DNA of 64,000 nt from the NCBI RefSeq assembly GCF_030232265.1, contig NZ_JASPJK010000002.1:62001-126000 (forward strand). Reading direction: 5' to 3'. Under the pieces are notes generated by a model that saw nothing but the letters and a program-made list of their open reading frames with translations, had not been told where the DNA came from and ran no database searches. The translations under genes were made by a program, and so were the position numbers. This DNA comes from Corynebacterium sp. MSK041 (GTDB taxonomy: Bacteria > Actinomycetota > Actinomycetes > Mycobacteriales > Mycobacteriaceae). This document shows, in pieces, positions 10,416 to 20,219 of this stretch (position 1 is its first letter; every line of letters starts with the position of its first letter).

Positions 10416-12926
10416 TTAAGCGCGCATCTGTGCGCCGAACTGCTTTTCAGCAGCTTCTGCTGCAGCAAGACGACCGGCCGAAGCCTCATCGTCCGTCAAC
10501 GTACGGTCAGGCGCACGGAAGATCAGACCAAAAGCCAGAGACTTCTTGCCGTCGCCGAGGGATTCGGACCGGTAGACGTCGAAAAGCTCCACCGCCTCGA
10601 GCAACTCGCCAGCACTCTCCTCGATCGTGCGGCGCACGGATTCAGCTGGGACTTCCTCGTCCACAACGAGCGCGATGTCCTGGTGAAGAGCCGGGAAAGA
10701 AGACAGCACCGGTGCCGGCAGTGTCTGGTTGAAAGGCACCGCCGTGAGGTCAATCTCCATTGCACAGGTGTGCTCCGGCAGGTCGAGCGCTTCGAGCACC
10801 TGCGGGTGAAGCTCACCGGCGTAGCCGACGACAACGCCGTCAACGGAGAGCTTTGCGCAACGTCCCGGGTGCCACGGAAGGTGCTCAGCGGACTCAATGT
10901 CCAGGCTCACACCGCACGCACGCGCGACAACCTGCGCGGACTCAATCGCATCAGCCCAGGTGTATGCACGGCCATCGCCCCACGGACCTTCGAGCTCAAT
11001 ATTGCCGATGGCCACGGTCGCCGCATGCAGGTGCTGTACCGGCAGCGAGGACACAAGTTCCTCTACAACCGCGTCGCTTGGACGCGATTCAACGCTCGGC
11101 ATCGGCGATTCATCAGCGGTCTTCTCCGCGGTTTGTGCCACGGAGTACAGGCTGAGGTCATGGCGACCACGGGCGACATTGCGGCCGACAGCTTCCAGCA
11201 TCGCCGGCAGCAGCGTGGTTGCCAGCACTGCATAATCCGCATCAAGCGGGTTCTGCACAGCAACGGTATTGCGGCGCGGATCGTCTGCATCCAGGCCCCA
11301 CGTGTCCAAAACGGTGTTGGACATGAACGGTGTCGGGATGATCTCCACGTAGCCCGAGTACGCCAACGCGTGCGTCACTGCACGGCGACGGCGCTGCTCC
11401 GGGGAAAGACCACGACCACCACGCGGGGTGGGAAGCACCAGCGGAATATCGTCCAGGCCCTCAAGGCGCACAATCTCCTCAATGAGCTCCACAGGCTCAT
11501 TCAGATCCGTACGCCACGTCGGTGGTGTGACCACGAGGACATCGCCGTTATCGGCAATGTCGCAACCAACCTCCTGCAGGCGCTTGATCACGGTCTCCTT
11601 GGAGTACTCCACACCAATGAGCTCAGATGGATGCGCCACGCGCAGGTTGATCGGATGACGCTGCTGCACAGCACCTTCAACCAACGTCCGCTTGTCGGAG
11701 ATGGTGCCGCCGGCGATCTCCACCAGCAGGGCACACGCCATATCCAAGGCCACCTCAATGATAGTGGGATCGACGCCGCGCTCGAAACGTCGAGAAGCTT
11801 CCGAGCTCAACTTGTGGTGGCGTGCGGAACGCGCAACGGTGAGTGCGTCCCACGAAGCGGCCTCGAAGTAGACATTCGTCGTCCCGTCGCTGATCTCCGA
11901 GGTCGTGCCACCCATGATGGCTGCGAGCGACTGGATGCCGTTGTCATCGGAGATGACCACATCATCCGGAGTGAGCGTGCGCTTGGTGTGATCAAGGGTT
12001 TCAAACACTTCCCCACCCTGCGCATTGTGCACGCGCAAACCACCGGCAACCTTATCCGCGTCAAACGCATGCATCGGCTGGCCGAGCAGCAACATGACGT
12101 AGTTGGTCACATCGGTGGCAGCGTTGACAGAACGCACACCAGCCTGCATGAGCACGCGCTTCATCCAGAACGGTGCCTGCGCAGTTGGATCGATGCCCTC
12201 AACCTTGCGCAGGCCAAAACGCTGGACCTTCGCGGACTCCTCCAGGGTGATCGGAATGACTTCACCCGTCGGCGCCGGGACACCGGAAACATCGATACCC
12301 GCAACGGACGGATCATCGGCCATATCTTTGTACTTAAGATCAAACGCGGATGCGACCTCGCGGCCCAAGCCACGCGCAGACAGTGCGTAACCACGATCGG
12401 GAGTGATGTTTACTTCGAAGATCGTGTCCGGACCACCGAGCACCTCGCGCGCATCCTGGCCCAGCTCACAAACGCCCTCAGGCAGCGTGATGATGCCATC
12501 GCTCTTGGACGTGAACCCAAGCTCAGCCTCAGACGCCATCATGCCGTTAGAAATGTGACCGTAGGTCTCACGCGCGGCGATCTCAAAACCTCCCGGCAGC
12601 ACAGCACCCGGCAGGGACACCACGACGTAGTCACCCTCCTTGAAGTTGCGCGCACCACAGATGATGCCCTGCAGCTCACCAGTGCCATTCGCCTTACCGA
12701 CGTTCACCTGGCAGTACCGAATAGGCTTCCGGAACTCCGTGAGCTCCTCAATCTCCTCTACGCGACCGATAACGAGCGGACCGGTTGTCTCCGGCAAGGG
12801 GTCGTAGCCCTCGGTTTCAAAACCGACGCGAACGAAACCTGCATCCAGTTCCTCCGCGCTGACGGACCAGCCTGGGTTACCAGCGTTGTTCAGCAGGGAC
12901 GTCAACCACTTCTGAGAAATCAGCAT
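10416..12926 (-). CDS. pheT: Phenylalanyl-tRNA synthetase beta chain
   Basis: Large subunit of the alpha2-beta2 PheRS that charges tRNA(Phe). The 836 residues show the bacterial domain order: N-terminal EMAP/OB tRNA-binding domain (about 40-155, with VVSLPGAVLPGGFEI), B3/B4 editing domain (about 210-400), B5 (about 415-485), core-like and C-terminal ferredoxin-fold anticodon-binding domain (about 735-830, with SSFPALHQDIALVV). It follows pheS by 27 bases. A 1,230-codon open frame runs on the opposite strand here but is an antisense shadow. Confidence 0.97.
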   Translation of the reverse strand: MLISQKWLTSLLNNAGNPGWSVSAEELDAGFVRVGFETEGYDPLPETTGPLVIGRVEEIEELTEFRKPIRYCQVNVGKANGTGELQGIICGARNFKEGDYVVVSLPGAVLPGGFEIAARETYGHISNGMMASEAELGFTSKSDGIITLPEGVCELGQDAREVLGGPDTIFEVNITPDRGYALSARGLGREVASAFDLKYKDMADDPSVAGIDVSGVPAPTGEVIPITLEESAKVQRFGLRKVEGIDPTAQAPFWMKRVLMQAGVRSVNAATDVTNYVMLLLGQPMHAFDADKVAGGLRVHNAQGGEVFETLDHTKRTLTPDDVVISDDNGIQSLAAIMGGTTSEISDGTTNVYFEAASWDALTVARSARHHKLSSEASRRFERGVDPTIIEVALDMACALLVEIAGGTISDKRTLVEGAVQQRHPINLRVAHPSELIGVEYSKETVIKRLQEVGCDIADNGDVLVVTPPTWRTDLNEPVELIEEIVRLEGLDDIPLVLPTPRGGRGLSPEQRRRRAVTHALAYSGYVEIIPTPFMSNTVLDTWGLDADDPRRNTVAVQNPLDADYAVLATTLLPAMLEAVGRNVARGRHDLSLYSVAQTAEKTADESPMPSVESRPSDAVVEELVSSLPVQHLHAATVAIGNIELEGPWGDGRAYTWADAIESAQVVARACGVSLDIESAEHLPWHPGRCAKLSVDGVVVGYAGELHPQVLEALDLPEHTCAMEIDLTAVPFNQTLPAPVLSSFPALHQDIALVVDEEVPAESVRRTIEESAGELLEAVELFDVYRSESLGDGKKSLAFGLIFRAPDRTLTDDEASAGRLAAAEAAEKQFGAQMRA

Positions 12927-12953
12927 TTTCTACTCTCCTTAGACCTTTCCCTG

Positions 12954-14045
<1,092 letters not shown>

Positions 14046-14053
14046 TCACAAGC

Positions 14054-14067
14054 ATACCCGCGGGTAT
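14054..14067. promoter_or_regulatory. Perfect 14-bp palindrome upstream of pheS
   Basis: ATACCCGCGGGTAT is a perfect 14-base palindrome 51 bases before the pheS start, with a second short palindrome TCCTAGGA at 14077-14084. They may be operator sites or RNA hairpins in the pheST leader. No Phe-rich leader peptide or T-box-like element was seen in the 150-base spacer. Confidence 0.3.
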
Positions 14068-14178
14068 TCGGCTGTCTCCTAGGAGGATAAGTTGTCCCTG
14101 CATCTATACAGTGCGGACTCTGGGCGCACGCCGAATCTCGTGCTGTTTTGTGGTCATGAGCGTGACAACCACCCCTTT

Positions 14179-14532
14179 TTAAACCGCCGTAGGACGGTTC
14201 AACATATACAGCACCATTTTTGCCGGGGTCAGTGCTTTAACAGCGTGCGGTAGGCGCGTGGTGAAATGCACCAAACCGCCAGGACGCAGTATCACCGTTT
14301 TACCGTGGGCAGTAATTTCCAGTTCACCCTCTAGGGCCTGCACAATCACTGGCATCGCAGCGGTGTGTTCTGAAAGTTCCTCCCCTTGATCAAACGAGAA
14401 CAACACCACGTTGACCCCCTCGGCACGCAGGAGCTTGGTCGATGTGATCGAGTTTGGGGAATACTCAACATGCTCCGCCATATTTTCGACGTAACCAAGC
14501 ATGGCTTCTGGCACGTGTTCGTGTCCGCTCAT
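14179..14532 (-). CDS. Small single-domain cupin protein
   Basis: A 117-residue protein forming one cupin barrel. The first cupin motif is loose: SFDQGEELSEHTAAMPVIVQALEGELEI (about 46-73), with E-x-x-x-H ligands partly conserved (EELSEH, PVIVQALEGE). The second, LRPGGLVHFTTRLPHAVKA, has the expected P-G and His (about 82-100). Such proteins bind a divalent metal and act as small dioxygenases, isomerases or sensors. It follows the methyltransferase by 18 bases and is probably in the same transcript, hence perhaps under the same iron-type control. Substrate unknown. Confidence 0.8.
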   Translation of the reverse strand: MSGHEHVPEAMLGYVENMAEHVEYSPNSITSTKLLRAEGVNVVLFSFDQGEELSEHTAAMPVIVQALEGELEITAHGKTVILRPGGLVHFTTRLPHAVKALTPAKMVLYMLNRPTAV

Positions 14533-14550
14533 GAATCTAATCTCCTTCTT

Positions 14551-15366
14551 TTACACGCTGCCATCGGGTTTTCGAGCGATGATAGCGATGCCGGTGAGAT
14601 TGTCTCGATATTCATTAAAGGTTCTACGCATCTCCAGTACACGGTGACGCAAATCCCTATCCCGCACTACGTTACGCAAAATCCGAAAAACTCCGCCAAA
14701 ACCTTCATCTGCAAGATTGCGACGCATTGACAGTAGGGCCATCGGCTCAGTTCCAACCCATTCAATGTCAAAACCCGACTCCTCCAACAATCCACACCAT
14801 TCTCGGCGCGTAAGTGGGCGAGCATTCACGCGGATCGTTTTCGCTAGGCGCTTCCGCAACTGATCAGCGAGTTCTGCATCAATTGTATCGGGGGTGAGTC
14901 CCAGCTCATGGATCGCATACAAACCACCTGGCTCCAGCAAACGGAACGCTTCAGCAATAATCGCGCGTTTGCCTTTCTCACCTTGCATTGTCAGCATCGC
15001 CTCACCGACCACCACCTGGGCAGAACCTCTTTCAAGGCCGGTGGATTCGGCACTAGCATTGACCACTGTGCCACGCGATCCCACCACGGACTGCGCGCGT
15101 GTCACTGCATCCACATCTTGGTCTACACCGACATAGGACGCGATGTCCCGTTCAAGCATGATGGTGGCAGTTCGCCCCAACCCAGGCGCGAATTCCACCA
15201 CCCTTTTATCCTGCAGTTCTGCTGCATCCAACAAACGATTCGTCAGCTTCAAACCACCAGGACGCAAAACGCGCTTCCCAGCTCGAGCGAGCACCCAATG
15301 GCCTGCAGCAACGTTGGTCGATCTGTCGCTCTGCGGTAATGGCGGTTGACTTCCATTCGTTCCCAT
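14551..15366 (-). CDS. Class I SAM-dependent methyltransferase
   Basis: A 271-residue cytosolic methyltransferase. Motif I is VVEFAPGLGRTATIM (about 55-69) with the SAM-binding Gly loop, followed by the acidic ribose contact in YVGVDQDVDAV (about 78-88), motif IV around SAQVVVGEAMLTM and a further LLEPGGLYAIHELG (about 145-158). The substrate is not evident. It begins a likely two-gene unit with the cupin gene and has a DtxR-like box 24 bases upstream of its ATG, so expression may follow iron supply. A small-molecule or lipid substrate is more likely than RNA, given no RNA-binding domain, but this is inference. Confidence 0.82.
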   Translation of the reverse strand: MGTNGSQPPLPQSDRSTNVAAGHWVLARAGKRVLRPGGLKLTNRLLDAAELQDKRVVEFAPGLGRTATIMLERDIASYVGVDQDVDAVTRAQSVVGSRGTVVNASAESTGLERGSAQVVVGEAMLTMQGEKGKRAIIAEAFRLLEPGGLYAIHELGLTPDTIDAELADQLRKRLAKTIRVNARPLTRREWCGLLEESGFDIEWVGTEPMALLSMRRNLADEGFGGVFRILRNVVRDRDLRHRVLEMRRTFNEYRDNLTGIAIIARKPDGSV

Positions 15367-15389
15367 GAGGCCAACCTTACAGCAGAAAC

Positions 15390-15408
15390 TTAGGCTTGCC
15401 TACCCTTA
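15390..15408 (-). promoter_or_regulatory. Putative DtxR (iron repressor) operator
   Basis: TTAGGCTTGCCTACCCTTA (plus strand) agrees at 15 of 19 positions, by my count, with the corynebacterial DtxR consensus TTAGGTTAGSCTAACCTAA. On the minus strand it overlaps a candidate -10 TATAAG (15405-15410) and lies 24 bases before the methyltransferase ATG, the geometry of a repressor site. Confidence 0.55.
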
Positions 15409-15425
15409 TATCTGTGCGATAAGGA

Positions 15426-16238
15426 TCACCTCTCGCGCAACGCTTTTGCTGACTCCCACAGGCAAATGGACGCCGCGGTGGACAGGTTGAGCGATTCGGC
15501 GGAGCCCTTGATCGGGATGGAGGCTGTGTCGTCGGCGGCGGCGAGGACGTCGTCCGGCAGACCGTGGGCCTCGTTACCGAACAGCCAGGCGGTGGGCTTG
15601 TTTAGTGCATCGCCCGCATTGGTCAGGTCGAGGTTGCCGTTCATGGTTGTAGCTAACGTCGATAAGCCGGCCGCCCGCAGCTGACCGAGGACTCCCTTGA
15701 TATCGCGCTCGCGTGCGACTGGGACATGGAACAGTGAGCCGGCCGAGGAGCGCACGACCTTCGGTGATTCCGGATCGACCGTATCGCCGGCGAAGACAAC
15801 GGCATCCGCCCCAAGTGCGTCGACAAGCCTGATAATCGTGCCGGCATTGCCAGGATCATTGGTCTCCACGCACACGGCGACGAGCTTGGGGCGACCTTTG
15901 AGGATCGAGCCGAGCGTCCACGTGACTGGCTTGCATACGGCGAAAATACCGGTGGTGTGCACGGTGTCCGTGAGCGATTGGGCAGCCTTTTCCGTGATGG
16001 CGTGGGTGTACACATCCATGTAGCCGGCGGTGGTGACAATGTCGGCGAAGCGGTCAGCAGCAGCTTCAGTGACAAAGAGGTCCGTAGCGGCGCCAGTGGC
16101 CACGGCAGCCTCAACAGAGTTTTCCCCCTCCGCGAGGAAGGCCTTAGCCTTCTTCCTGCCAGCAGCCCGATTCAACTTTGCGGCGTTGACCACGCGCGGG
16201 GTGCGTTCAGTGAAAGGTTGGGAGAAATCAAGACTCAT
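15426..16238 (-). CDS. TrmH/SpoU-family rRNA or tRNA 2'-O-methyltransferase
   Basis: A 270-residue SPOUT-class RNA methyltransferase using SAM. An N-terminal substrate-binding domain (about 1-100, L30e-like, with FLAEGENSVEAAV) precedes the trefoil-knot catalytic domain. Visible SpoU motifs are DPGNAGTIIR (about 125-134, with the catalytic Arg), SPKVVRSSAGSLFHVPV (about 155-171), NEAHGLPDDV and the C-terminal IPIKGSAESLNLSTAASICLWE (about 240-261). The ATG at 16238 is chosen; an ATG three codons upstream is possible. It is encoded 36 bases after the NERD-like gene. The exact RNA target is not predictable. Confidence 0.9.
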   Translation of the reverse strand: MSLDFSQPFTERTPRVVNAAKLNRAAGRKKAKAFLAEGENSVEAAVATGAATDLFVTEAAADRFADIVTTAGYMDVYTHAITEKAAQSLTDTVHTTGIFAVCKPVTWTLGSILKGRPKLVAVCVETNDPGNAGTIIRLVDALGADAVVFAGDTVDPESPKVVRSSAGSLFHVPVARERDIKGVLGQLRAAGLSTLATTMNGNLDLTNAGDALNKPTAWLFGNEAHGLPDDVLAAADDTASIPIKGSAESLNLSTAASICLWESAKALRER

Positions 16239-16274
16239 GGCAACCAAGCGTATAGCTAGAGCGTTCCGTTCGCG

Positions 16275-17360
16275 CTAACGTGCTCGCTCCGCGACGGGAG
16301 TGCGCTCCAGAATCTCGTCGATTGTGGCCGGGGGCACGACCGTCTTGCGGGCATCCAGGTGAATGAGCTCCCTCATCGCCTCCGTCCACTCGGCGACGAT
16401 AACGCGCTTTTTCTTTATCCTGGTCTCCAGCTTTCCGCCTTTGACGTTGCCACCGCCGACGATCACGAGTACGAACTCGACTTCCCCACCGTTGACTAGG
16501 CGCGCAGCGTCTACCAGCGCACAGATCGAGCGGTAACGCGACAGCTCCTCCGACCCCAGGTTCGCATCCACGATGGTGCCGTCCCGCGCTAGGCTCAATG
16601 TGCCGTTCCACCACTTAATATCAGCGACAACAACTCCGCCACGGGTGGAAATGATTTCGCCCACCCGCAATGAATCTTCCTTCTGCGCCTGCTCTAGGAG
16701 TGAACCGAGGAAACGATTCCTCTCCTGTTTTAACTCGGTGGAGAAATCCAAACCGGAGAAGATAATCGGGTCCACTGCCCGTACCTCATTCTCGTGCGCA
16801 CGTCTGACGAACGCCTTGCCCCGCGGGAGAACCCCGATGTCATGGCAGATCTGTACCTCGAAGGGCAAAGCATTCTCCAGATCCAGCCCCATCTGCTGCC
16901 GGCGATACGTTGCCTCTGCATACATCCGTGCATACGGGTAGGCGTCAAAGCCATTAAATGTGCCACGCTGAGCCTGCTTCACAAGAGGACTTAATGCCTC
17001 CAAGCTCCCAGCTGAGAATGCGCGCTGCTTATTCCTCCGGTGGCGGAAACGAAGGTAGTAAAAGAGGGACACCCCAACCACCGCTGTAATGAGACCGGCA
17101 AGCAACCACATACCTCGTCCGGCACCGAGGGTCGCGGCCACGGTGCTCCAGATGACCATGAAACAAAGGTAGACACCGAGGATAATCAGGTAGTATCTTG
17201 CGCTGATGAGCCGAAACTGCACCGGGTTATCGAGCCTCCTGGATTCCTCGAATGGATCCGTTGGGTTGAATCGCTCCGGGTCTTTGGCTGCTGCCTGAAA
17301 AGCACGCTCAAAGAAAATCCAGGTTCCAGCGGATGGCGGTTGTCCCATGCGCAACGCCAT
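16275..17360 (-). CDS. Membrane-anchored protein with NERD-like nuclease-related domain
   Basis: A 361-residue protein from the ATG at 17360 (AAGAGG just upstream; weaker TTG/GTG starts at 17453 and 17414 would add up to 31 residues). After a hydrophilic N-terminus come two membrane segments (YYLIILGVYLCFMVIWSTVA, and WLLAGLITAVVGVSLFYYL). The cytosolic part contains ISTRGGVVVADIKWWNGTL (about 255-273), the D-x-K strand typical of NERD/restriction-endonuclease-like folds, followed by SEELSRYRSICALVDAARL and VEFVLVIVGGGNV. A catalytic activity is not established. No partner gene is evident; it is upstream of the SpoU gene on the same strand. Confidence 0.65.
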   Translation of the reverse strand: MALRMGQPPSAGTWIFFERAFQAAAKDPERFNPTDPFEESRRLDNPVQFRLISARYYLIILGVYLCFMVIWSTVAATLGAGRGMWLLAGLITAVVGVSLFYYLRFRHRRNKQRAFSAGSLEALSPLVKQAQRGTFNGFDAYPYARMYAEATYRRQQMGLDLENALPFEVQICHDIGVLPRGKAFVRRAHENEVRAVDPIIFSGLDFSTELKQERNRFLGSLLEQAQKEDSLRVGEIISTRGGVVVADIKWWNGTLSLARDGTIVDANLGSEELSRYRSICALVDAARLVNGGEVEFVLVIVGGGNVKGGKLETRIKKKRVIVAEWTEAMRELIHLDARKTVVPPATIDEILERTPVAERAR

Positions 17361-17580
17361 GTGCCTCTTTGCCTTCCCGCTACCGATAAGCTCCACGCCT
17401 TCCGTCCCCCACACGGCAGCATGACGTGGCAGACCGACATCATTACAGCACAACGCCCCACTGTCACGGGATGGAACCGGAGCAGCAGAGCGCGGACAAG
17501 CGAAAACGGCTTAGGTTCCCTTCAGAGGGTTGACGTCTGATGGTGGGCGATGCAGTACCTAAACAGCTTTTCAAAGCAGC

Positions 17581-17616
17581 TGACGGAGCACACCACTGCT
17601 AGCAGGTGCCCCGTCA
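17581..17616 (-). terminator. Hairpin downstream of the subtilase gene
   Basis: TGACGG and CCGTCA arms extended by GCAC/GTGC form a long imperfect hairpin starting 32 bases after the protease stop. No U-run follows, so terminator function is only likely by position. Confidence 0.35.
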
Positions 17617-17647
17617 GGCTATGGAACTAGATGAATCAAACAGTCAT

Positions 17648-19288
17648 CTATGGGCGGAAAACCCACGGGAACCTAGGCCACGGGTTCAAACCCTCCCAAG
17701 GATCCCAGTTATCCCAATCATCCCAGCCGCCTCCCGGAGGTTTCGGCGTGCTTGGTGGCGGAGTTGGAGTCGGTGTCGGTGTAGGAGTTGGTCTTGGCGC
17801 CGGATTCCACGGCCAAGGCAAAGGTGCCGGCGGCCGTGGTGTCGGTGGCTGCGGTGTCGGTGGTTGCGGCGCCGGTGGCTGCGGGTTGTTGTCTTGGCCC
17901 TGGCTTACCGCCGCTGCAGGATCAACGATGCCTGTGCCACAGCCATTGCAATTACCTCGCAATGGGCGTGTGGTCGCGCGCAGTCTCTGAGCAACCTGAT
18001 CCGGAGACAGCCTCGGACTTTCCGCGCGAATGAGCGCTACAACACCGGCAACGTATGGTGCTGCCATGGATGTGCCTTGGAGCGAACCATAGGAAGGCTG
18101 AGCGGGTTGCTGCCTTCCGGAATTGTAGGTGGCCAAGATTCCGCCACCTTGGTTGGAATCACCACCAGGCGCAGTGACATCTACCGGCGCCCCGTAGTTA
18201 GAGTAGCCAGCCTTTTGGTCACGTGGACCGGACGCGGCCACTGTGATTGCCCCACGACAACTAGCCGGAGTAACGTTCGCAGCATTTTGGCTCTCATTGC
18301 CCGCAGCAACCACTACTACCGTGCCACGGCTGCGCGCATTATCAATTGCTTGCTGATACAGGCGCGAGCACCTGCCCTGCCCGCCGAGGGACATATTGAT
18401 CACGGTTGCCGGGTTCGAGTTACGTGGCGCTCCCCGCACTGCGCCACCAGAGGCCCACTCTATTGCATCAATGATGTCAGAGGTGTAGCCACCACAAGGA
18501 CCCATGACTCGCACAGGCTGAATTGTCGCTCTTGGGGCAACGCTGGCTACGCCTTCGCGGTTATCCGTCACTGCGGCAGCGATGCCGGCGACGTGCGTGC
18601 CATGCCACGAGGAATTGGTTGAACGGCCGCATTGGCCGGGTTGCGTCCAGTCCCCTTCATCACTTGGGTTCGGATCCCATCCATCGCCGTCACGCCCGGT
18701 CTGCGGTGAAGAAATGAAGTCATATCCACCCCGTACATTCTGGTTGAGGTCAGGGTGGTTTGTAATGCCGGTGTCAAGAACCGCAATGGTTTGCCCAGCA
18801 CCACGACTGGGCGCATGTGACCACGCGGTCTCAATGCTGGACCCTACGGAGCCATTCAAAGACCACTGCTGGCGGAAATGTGGGTCATTCACCGCCATTG
18901 GGTACATGCGTACATCTTCTTCGATGTAATCAACCTTGCCGCTGGCAAGTGCCTCCTGCATGAAGGTATCCACTTCATGGTCACTCATTTTCTTATCCGC
19001 TGCGACAACCGTGGTTCCATCTTCGCGTTCACGGACTTCTGTTACATCTGGTAGCGACTCTTCCGTCGTCGTATTGAGGATTCGCGTGCGCTCCACGGGT
19101 GTGTCCACATCATCAGCAAAGTTCACGATGAACTGCGTCGGTGCGTTGTCCTGTTGACTCTGAACGCCAACATCTGGTGCGCCAGAAATCTGCACATCTT
19201 GCGCGGACGCCACTGGCGGCTGTGCCGAAACCATGAACACAAGGCTCATCGGAACGGCCATATAGGCAAAGCTTTTTCTAGGTTGCAA
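17648..19288 (-). CDS. Secreted subtilisin-like serine protease (S8) with Pro/Trp-rich tail
   Basis: A 546-residue exported protease. A signal peptide (about 1-30, ending VASAQ) precedes an I9-type propeptide (about 50-130, TQFIVNFADDVD to DYIEEDVRMYP). The S8 triad is complete: Asp172 in AVLDTGI, His229 in WHGTHVAG and Ser407 in GTSMAAPYVAG, with oxyanion Asn331 in AAGNES. Four Cys in the catalytic domain could form disulfides. Residues 467-546 are a low-complexity tail with 33 Pro and 8 Trp (PQPPTP and TPTP repeats, then WDDWDNWDPW). No LPXTG motif or C-terminal membrane helix was seen, so it may be released or held in the wall by the tail. The start is TTG at 19288 with AAGGGG six bases ahead. 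Confidence 0.93.
   Translation of the reverse strand: MQPRKSFAYMAVPMSLVFMVSAQPPVASAQDVQISGAPDVGVQSQQDNAPTQFIVNFADDVDTPVERTRILNTTTEESLPDVTEVREREDGTTVVAADKKMSDHEVDTFMQEALASGKVDYIEEDVRMYPMAVNDPHFRQQWSLNGSVGSSIETAWSHAPSRGAGQTIAVLDTGITNHPDLNQNVRGGYDFISSPQTGRDGDGWDPNPSDEGDWTQPGQCGRSTNSSWHGTHVAGIAAAVTDNREGVASVAPRATIQPVRVMGPCGGYTSDIIDAIEWASGGAVRGAPRNSNPATVINMSLGGQGRCSRLYQQAIDNARSRGTVVVVAAGNESQNAANVTPASCRGAITVAASGPRDQKAGYSNYGAPVDVTAPGGDSNQGGGILATYNSGRQQPAQPSYGSLQGTSMAAPYVAGVVALIRAESPRLSPDQVAQRLRATTRPLRGNCNGCGTGIVDPAAAVSQGQDNNPQPPAPQPPTPQPPTPRPPAPLPWPWNPAPRPTPTPTPTPTPPPSTPKPPGGGWDDWDNWDPWEGLNPWPRFPWVFRP
17650..17900. repeat. Low-complexity repeats encoding the protease tail
   Basis: Short GGTGTCGGTGGCTGCGG-like and GTCGGTGTCGGTGTAGG-like units repeat in tandem on the plus strand and encode the PQPPTP/TPTP tail on the minus strand. 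Such tracts tend to vary in length between strains. Confidence 0.7.
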
Positions 19289-19477
19289 TGACTTCCCCTT
19301 CAGTCAGTGTTTCGGTTTCCCAGCGACCTATCCCCCGTGCTCATATGACGCGAGCATGATCGCTGGCTTCCCACCGTCTCGAGTTGATAACGGGACGGTA
19401 ACGGAAGCATAACAAACACGGCACTCCTCCTACCCCTAAAACCCACCCCCGCCCTTCACCACCCCTAAACAGCACGA

Positions 19478-19514
19478 AACCCCGTGGCCGGCAAAAGCCG
19501 GGACACACGGGGTT
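19478..19514 (-). terminator. Terminator after rplT
   Basis: AACCCCGTG (19478-19486) pairs with CACGGGGTT (19506-19514), with an inner GGC/GCC stem around AAAA. It starts about 37 bases past the rplT stop. The following minus-strand sequence has a short T-run, so it is a fair end for the infC-rpmI-rplT transcript. Confidence 0.65.
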
Positions 19515-19550
19515 CCGTCGAAAAGCTAGATGCGCAAGCGCATCCAGGGG

Positions 19551-19934
19551 TTAGGCAGCCTTCGGAGCGTTAACGTCTTCCGGAAGGGCGTTCTTAGCCA
19601 CCTCGCACAAAGCGGAGAACGCTGCGAAGTCGTTGACAGCGAGCTCAGCCAGGATCTTGCGGTCCACCTCGACCTCAGCCAGCTTCAGGCCGTGGATGAG
19701 GCGGTTGTAGGTGATGTCGTTCATACGAGCAGCCGCGTTGATGCGCTGGATCCAGAGCTTACGGAACTCGGACTTGCGGGCGCGACGATCGCGGTATGCG
19801 TAGGTATGGGAGTGCAGCCACTGCTCCTTGGCCTTGCGGTACAGGCGGGAACGCTGGCCGCGGTAGCCCTTAGCGGACTTCAGAATCGCGCGACGCTTCT
19901 TCTTGGCGTTAACTGAGCGCTTAACACGTGCCAC
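19551..19934 (-). CDS. rplT: 50S ribosomal protein L20
   Basis: A 127-residue 23S rRNA-binding protein needed early in large-subunit assembly. It begins [26 protein letters not shown], the typical basic L20 N-terminus, and continues with [18 protein letters not shown], which is highly conserved. Short C-terminal tail ends NAPKAA. It is the third gene of the infC-rpmI-rplT operon, 59 bases after rpmI. In other bacteria L20 controls this operon by binding mRNA; the leader upstream of infC could have a similar role. Confidence 0.98.
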   Translation of the reverse strand: MARVKRSVNAKKKRRAILKSAKGYRGQRSRLYRKAKEQWLHSHTYAYRDRRARKSEFRKLWIQRINAAARMNDITYNRLIHGLKLAEVEVDRKILAELAVNDFAAFSALCEVAKNALPEDVNAPKAA

Positions 19935-19993
19935 AGTGATACTTCCTTAACTTCTCGTGACGGATGATTTATCTGGGAAAGGCAGGCGCTCGA

Positions 19994-20188
19994 TTAAGCC
20001 ATGCCGAGGAGGCGCTTAGCGCGCTTGACGTCACCCTTAGCAACGTCGGTGGTGCCGGAGAGCTTACGGCGACGCTTGGACGAAAGCTTCTCGTTCAGGT
20101 GGCGCTTACCAGCCTGCTCACGGCGCAGTTTGCCGGAGCCGGTGACCTTGATGCGCTTTGCGGTGCCCTTGTGGGTCTTCTGCTTCAT
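19994..20188 (-). CDS. rpmI: 50S ribosomal protein L35
   Basis: A 64-residue basic ribosomal protein of the large subunit. The sequence MKQKTHKGTAKRIKVTGSG and the later SSKRRRKLSGTTDVAKGD fit the family closely. It lies 31 bases after infC and 59 bases before rplT, the usual order. Confidence 0.97.
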   Translation of the reverse strand: MKQKTHKGTAKRIKVTGSGKLRREQAGKRHLNEKLSSKRRRKLSGTTDVAKGDVKRAKRLLGMA

Positions 20189-20219
20189 AGTGGTAAATCC
20201 TTAAAGGCGGTGAAACGAT

